Assembly: GCA_009760855.2 (NCBI GenBank)
Contig: WPIO01000009.1
Span: forward strand, 8,819,001 to 8,883,000
Length of the DNA stretch: 64,000 nucleotides
DNA from: Cristatella mucedo
Lineage: Eukaryota; Bryozoa; Phylactolaemata; Cristatellidae
Direction of reading: 5' to 3'
The notes beneath the pieces are model-generated. The model had not been told where the DNA came from, made no database searches, and saw only the letters and a list, made by a program, of their open reading frames with translations. Positions 1 through 12,229 of this stretch are shown here, piece by piece. Within the stretch, counting starts at the first letter, position 1; each line of letters starts with the position of its first letter. A program made the translations under genes and the position numbers.

Positions 1-740
1 ACTGTATTAAAGAGTCGCGGCATTAGGAAGGTTGAGAACCACTGGTCTAGTAGATGCGGTACAAATACGTAGTTGCTTTAGTTATGGTTAGCGTTTGCGT
101 TTCCACTGCGAAGCTTGGTAAAAGGAAGGGTGAGTGTTGAAAAGAAAGAGGTAATTGACAATAGTGAGACAGACAGGCAGCGAAAGATGGACGCCAGATC
201 AATACGACAGGCGGAGGCAGACGACGAAAGACAGAGGAGACGGAGAACGAGTTAATAGCACGTGGGCGTTAGTAAGCCGCCATCGCTGTGGTGATTGAAT
301 TGTTCTGCTTCCATTCGGGTCAATATGTTCTCTATGCAGTCCCAGGGCCTTTTACTGACCACAGAAACATGCAAAACATTCTGAGAAATTCAAGGTTTCC
401 AATTTCCAGAAACCTTAACAGATCTGCATGCCTACTGTAGGCATACCATCGAACCGTGTGCAACTTTTACTGACTCTCCCTCCCCCCTCAAATACCAGCC
501 AGCTGGATTTCTATGGGACAATCCAGGGGCACGGGGCCTGGCCCAGCAATCCTTTCTCAGCACGCGCCAGTGTAACCTTTCAGGAAGTCTTTGGCCTCGC
601 GAAATGCACCGACTTTTTAATTGAAGAGGCGCGAGCCGAGAAGCAGCCGAATCGAAAGTCATCGCTCAAGGCATCGCGGCTGCTGCGTGCAGCGAACGCA
701 GCGACACTTAGGAGCTCTTAGGACTCTTGTTGGGCGTGCT
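1..740. other. No recognisable gene or repeat
   Basis: I see no splice-supported coding segment, RNA gene or known repeat in this stretch. Two overlapping short open frames at 428-721 and 432-662 lie on opposite strands and show no familiar motif. Confidence 0.5.
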
Positions 741-769
741 CCCCTGCCTTCTGTCGACGCACAGAGTCA

Positions 770-2523
770 CGAAGGTGCTTTTCAATTTGCCAAAAACCTG
801 CATACGATGCGCCGTGCTAAGTGCATGCATGAAAGGCGCTTTAAGAAATCTGGGTCAAACGACGATCTGGTCTACTTCAATGACTTCCTCCGTGTCCAAG
901 CCCGGAAGATTAGAAAGGCAAGGCTTCTTTTTTTCACACGAAAACTGAGGTCTCGCCAGTCAGACCCAAGATGAATTTATAAGATGGTGAAAAATTCGCT
1001 CGTCAACTCTGAGAGGCCTCACTGCACAGATATTAACTGCTCAGCTGACAAGTTTTCAGCCTTATTCGTTTGAAAAATTAATTGTACGCAGTCGTGTCTC
1101 CATAAAGCCCCATCCGACTAAAGAAATTGTTGAGTCGCAACCTGTGACCTTCCTTACGAGATTCTCCAAGTTTTTTTCATGCGAAGGGGTTAACTTAATC
1201 AAGTCTAGTAAAAAGAGCCTGTCACCTGAGCGCCGTATACCATCCCTTCTTTTTGTCTTCACACCGGCTCACACACAAACGTATTCCAGCCATAACACAG
1301 ATCATTAATGCCTCTCGGGATAATGGGGCTGTACTCAAATCCTTCAAATCAGCCATCGCTAGACAGAAATACTTACTTATAAAGCCTTGATTTATATTCC
1401 GATGTCCTAGCAAACTACCACCCAGTTTCTCGTCTTACTTTCGTAGCAGCGAGGATTCTTGAAAGGATTGTCGTTAAGCAGCCTGTTGCACAAGCAGCTT
1501 GTTGGACAAGCAACTTTTTGGACAAGCAGCTTGTTGGGCAAGCAGCTTGTTGTACAAACAGTTTGTTGCACGCATCGAAAGAAAAACTTTCAGAAACACT
1601 TTCAGTCCCGATTCAAGCGACACCTGAACTCCGCTGAAGCTGCACGTAAGTAGTCCTCCGAGTAACCTACGACATCGTACGCAGCAAAGAAGACGGAAAT
1701 GTCACATACCCTGGCCCTAGTGGAGCTGTAAGCAGCGTTTTGACACTATTTATCGCGATATCCTGCTTCAGCGTTCGAGACAACAATCGGTCTGGCAGAC
1801 AAGGCACTGACGTGGTTCACATCGTACTTGTCTGGTCGCCTTTGATCCGTGTCGCATGGGGGTCAGATCTCTGCCAAACCATTCACATGCGGAGTCCCAC
1901 AAGAGTTCGTCCTCGGTCCTCTGCTGTTTTTAATTTGAACTGAATCATTAGCTAAAAGTTATTCTAACCAAGTGAATCGGTTATTACTTCTATGGTGACA
2001 GTGCTCAGATTTATTGTTCGCTTAAACTATTGGAATCCTCTGCAGCAGCTGCAACGTTTAATGCTACCATTGCAGACGTTTGATCCAAGATGTCTGCAAA
2101 TTTTCTTAAGCTGAATTACGATAAACTGAAGTGCTACTCATAGGACACCACAAGTAGGTAACCGGACTCGAATACTTTGCTTTTCTGCTAGGTGTGACAG
2201 TCACCATGTGCTCGAAATTTAAGTGTCATCTTTGGCAATTATTTACATTTTGAAAGCTTCATTAATGGTCATCACCTCCCATTTCTATCTTAGATTAAGG
2301 AATGTCTACAACGGTGGCTTGCAAAAACACTACGGATTCGTTTTTGCAAGTTAATTTTGGCTGGGCAAACAAAAAGCCACTAGGCCGCTGCAGCTAGCGA
2401 TTAATGTTGCTGCAAGGCGAGTAAACATATCCTGAGGTTCAGCCGTTTGTCTTCTTGCGGAAGGAGCTTCGTTGTCTTCTGACTGATCAGACTGGATACA
2501 GAGTGAAGTTTTTCGGCATTGAC
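770..2523 (+). mobile_element. LINE-B copy, decayed, 5' segment
   Basis: This is a non-LTR retrotransposon with many stops and frameshifts. Around 780-970 it matches the reverse complement of 22050-22270, the region just before the reverse transcriptase. At 1290-1470 it carries the start of the RT, with traces of the 'FKSAI' and 'LERIV' motifs. At 1777-1930 it carries the 'ALTWFTSYLSGRL' and 'GVPQ-VLGPLL' motifs of RT block B. At 2340-2523 it carries the region after the RT. It stops abruptly at 2523 and resumes at 3228, because a LINE-A copy has inserted. No functional protein is possible. Confidence 0.8.
1476..1571 (+). repeat. 16-bp minisatellite inside LINE-B
   Basis: There are six head-to-tail copies of a 16-base unit close to AAGCAGCTTGTTGNRC, 96 bases in all, with one to four changes per unit. 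It lies exactly where the LINE-B RT would read 'ERIVxKQL', so it looks like local expansion of a coding segment. Confidence 0.85.
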
Positions 2524-3227
2524 CGCCTTGACTTCTGCAACTCACTGCTTGCTGGTCTACCGGCCTGTGCACTCAGGCGCTTACAGCTGGTGCAAAGCTC
2601 TGCAGCTGGGCTTGTCTGCCGTGAGCATTGCAATTGCCACATTACACCACTTCTCGCCGATCTGCGCTGGCTCCCAGTCAAGCAACGCATTGACTTTAAA
2701 GTTTTTCACTCACTTTTAGGTCCCTTCATTCCTTGGCTTCAGCCTACCTATCAGATCTACAGCCCCACTAGGATAAGCGTCGTAAGACCCACTTTTTGGG
2801 GTCTAATTGTTTGTATATACCTCGTACAAACCTGAAATCCTTTGGAGACCTGGAGGCTTTAGTTCGTATGCTCCCAATGCCTGGAACTCACTCCCGACTT
2901 CCGTCACGACATCTCCTAACTTGTCAACATTTAAAAAGAAACTAAAAACGCGTCTATTTATCACAGCATTTGCTGGGTCCTTTCGATACGTCCTTTACGT
3001 GCTTATGTGTGCTGACACTGTGCAGGCCGCCACTAACCAAACTAATATTCTGACCCTGTGCATGTCACACCTAACCATGTTATTCTTGTTGTTGATTGAG
3101 TATGGTAATACTAACCATTCGATCGTGCTTCCTTTGCAGCACATGTAAAGTGCGTAGAGAGAGATCGGTTTCTCTGAGGGCGCTAAGTCAATTGCATTAT
3201 TATTATTGTTATTATTATTATTATTAC
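2524..3227 (+). mobile_element. LINE-A 3' fragment nested in LINE-B
   Basis: This is a 5'-truncated LINE-A copy. Translated pieces read 'LDFCNSLLAGLPAC', 'RLQLVQSSAA' and 'APNAWNSLPTSVTTSP', the C-terminal segment after the RT. The 3' UTR follows, ending in the conserved hairpin (about 3147-3190) and an (ATT)n tail at about 3196-3225. LINE-B sequence flanks both sides and is collinear across the insertion. The frames are broken. Confidence 0.88.
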
Positions 3228-3790
3228 CAACAAGGCTCGCTGCAGCTTGGCTCTTTCCTATGAAGCTTAACTGCAGCATTAGTTTCAGTCTACTCGCGTC
3301 CTGGGGTCCTCAATGGACTTTTAATTAACTATTCCGTTCCTGCGCTTGAAGACCGTTGGTTGCAGGAGCTGTTGCTCTGCAGGTCCTCCCCCCCCCTGCG
3401 GATCTCCCTTAAGAAGTTCTTACGCAACGACATGCTGTAATCTCCTGCAGCCTACTGCCGCCTACACCCTCTCCAGCCGTTCTGAGCTGTTACTTCCGCG
3501 CTCAGTCACGCTACCTCCACTGACTGACCTTTGACCTCTGACCTCTTTTGCCCCCCCTGACTCGGCGTGGCTTTTAACTTTCACTGCAGTTCGCGAGATG
3601 AAGTCAGTTGGCTACAGCATGCCTACAGAAAGCAGCTTAGGCCTTAAAATTGCTATTAGGAACTACTCTTCCGAGTAGCCCACTTAGTCGTTACGGCTTG
3701 GTTGTGGAGTTACAGACTCAGATACATTGCATTACAATATTGAGATACGTTGCAAAACAATACAATAGTGAGATACATTGAGTAGCAGCT
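3228..3790 (+). mobile_element. LINE-B copy, 3' segment
   Basis: This continues the LINE-B copy interrupted at 2523. The first 65 bases align with 34284-34349 of the better preserved LINE-B copy. 'LKTVG' at about 3345 and the serine-rich C-terminus follow, then the 3' UTR with the repeated 'gagatacattg' motif. Confidence 0.75.
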
Positions 3791-5180
3791 CACTCTGCTC
3801 GAGACCGAAGGCCGCACGCCGAGACGTACGGAAATAATAGAAGCACAAATTTCTTAACTATATTTGGTATGAACTACTGAGCCCAATCAAGGTCACGGAC
3901 GGCGGCTCGCCTTTCGCCGTCTGCCGAGTAAGCCAACGACCGCAATGAGATAGTAAGACAGAATTGGTGGCTCCGCGCCACTCTGCGCGGCGACTCTGTC
4001 GCTCGAATTTTCTTAGTGCCAGCACCTATCAGCTATTACCAGCGTTAGTTGAAATTATGCACACGAAGAGTCGCAGCTCTAATCTATCTGTGCTAAAATC
4101 ATTTCTCTATAGTAATAATCGTGGTGATTATTTGTTTGCGCAAGGGCCTGAGTGAACGAAATCCCAAAACCGGGCGCTTTACAGCGCGAGCGACGCGACG
4201 ATAATTCAGCACCGATTGGATAATTGGCAGGCGAGCTATCGATCATACAAAAGCAAACAGGTATCACGCTTACGGCCAGCATTCTAAAGCAAACATGGAG
4301 GCACTCGTGGCCACCGGTTAGTATGGCTTATGGGTGCTAAAGTACGCTGAATCATTCGCTGGTATCCACGCACGTGCGAACGTAGGAGCAAAACAATGCC
4401 AGTGGCGAAGGAAAATCTGACAGAACCAGGCAAGCGTCTTATAAAATGCGACTTAAAGGATGCAAGTTCATTGCAAGTGTTGATCGTGGTGGAAAACGAG
4501 ATCCAGACTTTCGGTGCATCCGAGCCAAAGGATCGATTAACAAAAGATCTTTTAATTAATTGTTTTGCACAAACTCTTGCTCACAAAGCTCCACGTTGCC
4601 AAGGGGAATGCAACTAGGAATAACTCCTAATCATCTCCGATGTCCGGGTGCAATTGCATATCCAGACGGGCACTTGGATCCCCTCGAGCTAGAGCGTACA
4701 CTATGACAGATGCGGACTCTCTAAATGATGGCACGGATGCGCTGCATTGCTGCCGCGTTCAGCAACGACAGTTTGCGTGTATTTGCTGCGCTTCGACGGG
4801 GACTAGCAACGCTACGAGCACTGCATTCTCGGCAGCTGCCATACGTGGATGCAGGGCACTGCATGCCGCACTTGCAACAATGCATACAACACATATGAGT
4901 GAACGGTTGGCTCGTTACAGTAGGTTACACCAACAAGTTGGTTAAATAATTATTGGGATTGCAACAGCAGCTTTGAAATGGCCGTAAGCAGCAAGAGACT
5001 GTTGAGTATCAACTGGTTCACGCTGCATCAGCAATAGATGTTAAGTAACCATTTCTGCCATTCCATGAAGCAGTGCCGCAGCTTAGCGCCGGGGGGGGGG
5101 GGTTTAAGCAGTCAGACCTGTGCTGAGACCGTCAACCATTTAGCTACTGCATTCCCTCATTGCTGAAGCTCCGAATTATA
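3791..5180. other. Mostly anonymous; one retroelement tail scrap
   Basis: No gene is supported. About 4130-4190 resembles the minus-strand LINE-A/SINE-2 3' hairpin ('gggcctgagtga' then 'gggcgctttac'). Open frames at 4396-4617 and 4640-4945 have no recognisable motif or splice context. A run of 13 or 14 G lies near 5090. Confidence 0.45.
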
Positions 5181-5188
5181 GTACGACG

Positions 5189-5260
5189 GTAATAATAATA
5201 ATTATAACAATACATTTGATTAAGCTTAACCCTCAGAGAACTCTTTTCTCTTTCTTCCTC
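5189..5260 (-). mobile_element. LINE-A 3' tip
   Basis: An (AAT)n-like tail followed by 'ccctcagagaactc' gives the reverse complement of the LINE-A terminal hairpin. Only the last 60 or so bases remain, and they run into the neighbouring CT microsatellite. Confidence 0.6.
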
Positions 5261-5343
5261 TTTTCATTTGCTGCGAAGGTACATTTTGCAATCGCTTATT
5301 TCTACCACTATTAAGAATGAGCAATCATCCAAATCAGCCAACT

Positions 5344-6303
<960 letters not shown>

Positions 6304-6479
6304 CAGCCTCATCTAGCTGGAGTAAGCTGGAACGTCTGCGTATCGTTATTTTTCTTCTTCACTTCTTTTTGCTGCCCTCCATATTTTTATAAGCATGTTG
6401 CGTCAGTCCTCCAATCGTAGACATGGTCCCAAACGGACCAGGCTTGCCGGAAAGGGGTTGCGTGTACGTACTAATCTGC

Positions 6480-8090
6480 AATTTTAGTGCGCGGCGCGTA
6501 TAACCGAAACCGGTTGTCCGGCTTCCGCTTCCGGCTTCCTCTACGCTCTCAGCTTTCGATCCCTCGCATTCTCGCGCAAACAGCGTTGCGGCGCAACCGA
6601 CTTCGCAACGCCGCCGCCGCCGCCCACTGTGAGCCGCGGCGAGGCAGGAAGGGGCATAGGGCGCGCCGTCTAGGCAACAGCACGCAAAGCCGCGTCGGCG
6701 CGCCTGCCATTTTAGCAGCCACGCGGCTTCGCGGCCAGCCAGCCGCGGAGCCGCGTGCACGCGCTTCGTCCCGCACGGAAATGCGTGCACGCCGCCAGAT
6801 AGAGTCCGACCACCGACAAGCTCTAGCGCTACACATACGGGGCCATCGCCGCTGTACGCAGCCGTCGCCGCTCGCGGCGCTGCTGCCGCCGCCCCCGTGG
6901 CGGCGGCGGCAGCAGCGCCGCGGCGAAACAACGAAGCGCCGTGCCTTCGGCGCTGGACTGGCGGCGGGGCTCGCGTAGTGGGGGCGGCGAGCTGCGGAAG
7001 TCGGCGAGCCGACTCGCCGCGCGTGCGCGACCCGTTACCGCGCTCGTCGACGCTGGCGCCGCTCGAAATGTGGATGTGCTCCAGGGCTATTTTCGTCAGC
7101 CTGATGTCCTGATTGACCAGCCTGACGGCGCGCACCTTCTGGCGGTCGAGTATCTGCAGTCGCCACTGGAGGCGGATGCCTTCTACGCCATTGAGTCGGT
7201 ACGCCTTCTGCAGCCGCATGGAGCTGTGTCTCGGAACGGCGGCGGCCGCCGCGCCCGGCGGCAGCGGCATTCGATGACCCGGCGGCAGCGGCGGCTGCGT
7301 ACGGCGCCGTGCGTGCTTTCCCTAGCAGGTAACTCGATACGCAGCGGCCGCCGCCGCCGCCGTCGCCGAGGGCCTGTCCGTCGAGGCGCGCATTCCCGCG
7401 CTAGCGCACGCGATTGCCGCGCCGGTGGCCGCGAGCGTCGCCGGGCCGCTCCACACGCGCGCGGAATGTGTCCGCTGCGGCGACGAAGCTGCCGCGGCTG
7501 TGGCTGCGCCGCAAGCGGCGCCGTGTGGCGCCGTCGGCCGCGGCGAATCCCGGGGCGATTGGGTCAATGCGTGCGGCTCCGTCTGCCGCCGCCGCCGCAG
7601 CACTCGAGCCGCCGAAGTGCTGCCTTGTCAGCCGCAGCCACTGCCGCCCGCTCAGCGCTTCGGCCGCCGCCGCACCGAGGTCGCAGCTGCGGAGGCACAA
7701 AGCGTTTCTCCTCACGGTGCGCCACTCCCCGTCCGATTCGTTAAGCAACAGTTACAGCCGTTCGATGGCTTATTCACGCGGTAGTAGCGCCACAATGCGC
7801 TTCTCGATCGCGTGCACGCAAACAAATCGGCTGTTGTGTTGCACTTTTTTTCGCTGCTGGCGTTCAGTCGTGTCTTCAACCGCTCCGCCATGATCAGCCA
7901 CCAAATGCAACTTTCCCGGCTTCGCCTCGTCGCTCCTAGCGGCTCCAGTCGAGGATCGACATTGCGTGTAGAGCCGGGCGGCAGGAGCCACGGCTTACCG
8001 GCCGCGCACGGCCCCCTATTCCCGGCCTGCCGTGCGGCGGTCGCGATATCTCATCCGGTCGGCTGCCGGCTCCGCCGCTACAGAAGCAGT
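6480..8090. other. GC-rich, CpG-rich island
   Basis: Dense CpG and GCC/GCG runs, with many overlapping open frames on both strands, contrast with the AT-richer flanks. Such a patch often marks a promoter or first exon in animals. One segment on the minus strand has a coding-like third-position pattern and is listed separately. The rest cannot be assigned. Confidence 0.6.
7039..7270 (-). CDS. Candidate first exon, unknown protein
   Basis: A minus-strand frame starts with ATG at 7270. After a short alanine/proline lead it reads through 'MRLQKAYRLNGVEGIRLQW' and continues in a charged, probably helical segment to 'SGASVDERG'. Third codon positions over the central 60 or so codons are mostly G or C, and more consistently so than in the opposite frame, which is what a real exon in this GC range would show. 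A GT donor (GTAACG) just inside 7039 would end the exon in phase 1. Beyond it the frame turns into alanine-rich low complexity. I do not recognise the protein and saw no partner exon. It could be a 5' coding exon, or chance in a CpG island. Confidence 0.35.
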
Positions 8091-8118
8091 CGGGTGAGAG
8101 AGAAGGCAGAGTGAGAGG

Positions 8119-8206
<88 letters not shown>

Positions 8207-8250
8207 GAGAGAGAGAGAGACTGGGAGAAAGAGAGAGGGAGAGACAGAGT

Positions 8251-8284
<34 letters not shown>
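8119..8284 (+). repeat. GA microsatellite
   Basis: Almost pure (GA)n runs from 8121 to about 8203, then interrupted GA-rich sequence. It directly abuts the SINE-2 copy that follows. Confidence 0.95.
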
Positions 8285-8285
<1 letters not shown>

Positions 8286-8425
8286 CCGAGCTGGGTTGGT
8301 CCAGCGGTTAAAGTGCTCGCCCGACTAAGGTCTGGCTGAGGTCGTGGGCTCGAGCCCTGAGGCATATGCGAAGCGCCTGAATAGAGATTTAGTTCTCTTG
8401 GGGCCCTATACAAATGAATTATATA
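8285..8425 (+). mobile_element. SINE-2 copy
   Basis: The tRNA-like head has an A box (tggtccagcggttaaag) and a B box (gggctcgagccc). The tail, from 'gaagcgcctgaatagag' to 'gggccctatacaaat', closely matches the LINE-A terminal hairpin. The copy ends in a short TA run and then GA repeat. This is a tRNA-derived short interspersed element, transcribed by RNA polymerase III in other animals. Confidence 0.85.
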
Positions 8426-8545
8426 TATAGAGAGAGAGAGAGAGAGAGTGAGAGAGTGAAAAAGAGAGAGAGAGAGTGAGAGAGGGAAAGAGATGGAGGG
8501 AGAAGGAGAGAGAGAAAGAGAGAGTGAAAAAGAGAGTCAATAGGG
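8426..8545 (+). repeat. GA-rich microsatellite
   Basis: Interrupted (GA)n follows a short TA run at the end of SINE-2. Confidence 0.9.
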
Positions 8546-9397
8546 TGGTAATAGAGGCCAATGGAATTTCGATAGACTAGAAGCAGAATTGGCGCGAAGC
8601 CCTTAATGAAATGGCGGCGTGTTTGGTCGGCCTCCTGTCGAATAGGCTTCTCCACGCGTTGGATGTGGACTCGGTATTTTAAGGTTTCGGTGCTCATTGT
8701 TGCTGCCACGTACCGCAACCATCGGCGTTGTACCTGCGCCCGTTGGTCCAGGTATAAGTTGCGCGCAAGTTAGAGCAAGTTACTGGACGCCGCGGTACGA
8801 GCTTCTCGCATCGCCTGTGCTTGCCGCGGCTTGCCGAGGCCTAGACTAGTGCCGTTGCGAGCGCTGCGTTTGTGGCCTGGTTCTGACTGGACGTGAAAGC
8901 CGCACGCTACGTTTGTGACAGGCTCCGGCGGCTGCGAGGCGGAAATCCTCCAATCCTTTCATCTAGGTTGCGAGTTCCGACAGAGCCGTGCCGTGTGCCC
9001 TTTGTCACATCCAACCACGACTGGACGTTTGAAGATGAAGAGTTCAGGCAGAAATGCCAGGTCGAGGCCGGAGGCAGCGCCGCCGCCGCGAGGATTCGCA
9101 ATTCGCACTTTTCGATCCGAGGACGCGATGCGAAGCCGCCGCTGCGGGAGCAGCGCTCGTAGCGGCTTGCAAAGCGGGCGGCGCACTAGCGCACCGTCAT
9201 GCAGTCGGAAGTCGCAGACGGCAGTCGCGGGCAGACGCCGAAGAGTCGAAATGAAAGCCGCCGCAAGGGGACGCAGCCACGTGACGTGACGGCCAGCGAC
9301 GTGACGGCCACGTGACGGCCAGCCGCAACCAAAGCGAAGAAACACTACCGACAATTCGCAGAGGACACAGTTCGCAAAGACAGCTCCGCGTTTGTGA
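8546..9397. other. GC-moderate region with short open frames
   Basis: No recognisable gene. A plus-strand frame from 8893 includes 'SNHDWTFEDEEFRQKCQ', which looks less random than its surroundings, but no splice sites or homology support it. Three near repeats of 'cgtgacggccacgtg' type lie at 9279-9320. Confidence 0.35.
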
Positions 9398-9598
<201 letters not shown>

Positions 9599-10058
9599 CA
9601 GGTCGTTAGGCTGGCAAGAAGTGGTAGCAAAGTAGGAGAAGAAAGTCCAAAGTCCGGAAGTTGCTCGTGCAAATGCACTAGAAGGCAGTGAAGTACCGAA
9701 GGGGGGGCGACGGGGGGGGGCGACATATGACCCCGGGCGCTGGATCAGGGGGCGCCACAGTGGGCGCCTTATACTGGGGGCGCGCCAATTGTGCCGCTCC
9801 AGTGCACAATGTCCTAGGAAAGCCACTGCTAGCAGGTCCTGCTAACCTAGAGAATTCTAGGACCTAGGGCGCGATTCTAAGTACCGCGCCCAGCTGGTTA
9901 CCGCTAGATACGGCACCAGAACTTCGCGCACGGTGCTTTAGGGGACAACTTGTGGAGTACAATGACAAACTAAATCAGACGTGGTTTAAGCTTTATACTT
10001 TTATTTTGCTTGCCTACCAGGCGAGTACAGTTGAACGTGCAAGCATTATACGGGTTCA
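9599..10058. other. No recognisable gene
   Basis: Anonymous sequence with G runs at 9700-9720. No repeat family or coding segment was recognised. Confidence 0.4.
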
Positions 10059-10285
<227 letters not shown>

Positions 10286-10299
10286 TGCATGTAATTATA

Positions 10300-10445
10300 T
10301 AATTCGTTTGTATAGCGCCCTAAGAGAGCTTAATCTCTATTCAGGTGCTTCACATATGCCACGAGGCTCGAGCCTACGACCTCGGCCTGACCTTGGTCCC
10401 TGGGGCGAGAGCATCTTAACCACTGAGCCAAACCAGCTCGGCAAC
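10300..10445 (-). mobile_element. SINE-2 copy
   Basis: Read on the minus strand, it has the head 'gagctggtttggctcagtgg' with a B box near 10365 (ggctcgagcc). The tail 'tgaatagagattaagctctc' then runs to 'agggcgctatacaaac'. The whole family structure is present. Confidence 0.85.
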
Positions 10446-10639
10446 ATGCCACGCATGAGTGAGCCGCGTCCTGCCAGCGCACCAGTGGAAGGCGTCTCCA
10501 CGCTGAGCCTCTCCGGTCCTGTCTCGTGTCTCATGTGACAGCTGGCGAGAACAGCTGCGGAGCTCCTGGGTGGATCGCACAGCTCGATCTAATCCGCCAT
10601 CGCCCGAGGTCGCGCTACACTGGCTTAGCTCGCTGACGG

Positions 10640-11850
10640 CCTTCCTTCTTCCGTACAAAATGAAGGCTGGCCGATTGCGTAGCCTTCTTCACTGCGTGCC
10701 GCGGCGGAAGAGCGCGCCTGTCCTAGGTTATATATACGCTGCTTCATAGCTCAGGGCGCTGGATGACCGGCGCAGTCACGGACGCGGCGGACGCGTCCTG
10801 CTCGCGGAGCTACCCGCGCCCCTCCGTCCGTACGCAAGCCCGCCCGCTGGCTGGCTGTTGAGGAAACCGGCTGCTTCTAATGGAGCCCGCTTCCAGACTA
10901 ATGGAGCCGGTTTCCAAAGCGAGGTCGCGGCTCTCAAGCAAACCACGGCTCTTGCATGACTCGCTGTTCTAGGCAAGCCCACCGTTGTAGGCGAGCCAGC
11001 CGGCTCACAGACGCAACCACCTAGATTCGCTACGAAGTTCACCGATTTACGAGGAAGCGATCCCGCCCGTGCCTTCGCATGCATTTGCGCGACACTTAGT
11101 CATCACTCCTTTGCTAGTCATCCCTGCTCTGCTGGCGGCCAGAGCACCAGTGCTCTCGTATCAGACGCCGGACGCTGCATCGACAAAAGATTGCCCTGCC
11201 ACAACAACGTCGCCATCACGTGCCCAGATCAAGCGTCCTGCTAGAAAAACCGCTCTCTGCGTCCTGATTCCGTCCCCCAACGATACCCCCGACCCCTGAT
11301 GAAGTTGAGCTGCCGCGGATCCGGCGACAGCCTGCGAAATGAGACTCGGGACCGGCCCGAAACCTTAGCATCGCCGGCCGAGTGAGGCGGCTCTGCTTAT
11401 CGCCTCTCTTGGCGTTCGTAGACATACGAAGCGCGAGAGAGCGCAGATGCAGAGCCGCAGGCTCAGAGCTCGCAGCGAGCGCAGCTGCGCTCAGCGTGCG
11501 GGACAACGCCGCCGCGCACGTACTCCGGCCACCCGCCGCCGCCAGACGGCGCTCGGCAGTTGAGCCGTCAGGTGGGAAGGACCGGGGCAGCGCAGCTACG
11601 CTAATCGCTTAAACATCCGAACGCGGAAGGCGGGCGGGCGGGCGGGCGGGCGCGAGCTCCCGCGCGGCCCCGGTGCAGAGCGGCGGCGGCGCGCGAAGTT
11701 CGGCTCGCGACGATCGGTCTCGGCAATCGCTGCAAAGAGCGCTCGCTCTCGGCGCCAGCCATCGCTCAGCGTCGCCTCGTCGCACGCGCTCGCGGCTAGT
11801 TTCTCTTTTAAATGCGAGCGAGGCTCGCCTGCTCACCTGCGGACGGAGAA
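10640..11850. other. GC-rich, CpG-rich patch
   Basis: High CpG density, with (GGGC)n at 11629-11652. Several frames of 75-100 codons occur on both strands, none with a recognisable motif. It may be a promoter or a GC-rich repeat. Confidence 0.5.
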
Positions 11851-11865
11851 CCTAAAGAAATAAAT

Positions 11866-12060
11866 AAATCCTAGCTGATTAAGCAGCCTCTTTTTTGTAT
11901 AGCGACAGAAGAGCCTTTACGGCTATCACCGCCGCTTGCAGTGGGCGATACAGAATCGCCCACCGCAGGAATCGAACCCACGACCACGGGGCCGAGGTGA
12001 GGACGTAGAGTTTGAGTAGCGCCAAGGAGGCAGACTCTTATTGCACCACCGTGGCAAACG
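11866..12060 (-). mobile_element. SINE-1 copy
   Basis: On the minus strand a tRNA-like head has its B box at about 11970 (gggttcgattcc type). The family tail follows: 'gccactgcaagcgg', 'agccgtaaaggctcttctgtcgctatac', then 'gaggctg-ttaatcagct'. The copy carries an insertion of about 20 bases in the head, between the A and B boxes. Confidence 0.8.
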
Positions 12061-12074
12061 TCGGCCGATCCAGC

Positions 12075-12225
12075 TACCTCATTTGCATAGCGGCAGAAGA
12101 GCTATCGCGGGCTATCGCCACCGCTCGCGGTGAGCAATGAAAGATCGCACCCACTGCAGGATCCGATCCCGCGTACGTGGACCGCGAAGAGCGACACCTT
12201 AACCCCATGATCTAAGATCGCCCTT
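12075..12225 (-). mobile_element. SINE-1 copy, diverged
   Basis: Same orientation and family as the copy just before it. 'catttgcatagcggcagaagagc' starts the reversed tail, and the B box is near 12160. The 3' tip is shortened. Confidence 0.7.
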
Positions 12226-12229
12226 GACT

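Noticed and set aside
3195-3227. ATT arrays as independent microsatellites
   Set aside because: Each lies at the 3' end of a LINE-A hairpin (also 20748, 48388, 54336 reversed), so they are element tails.
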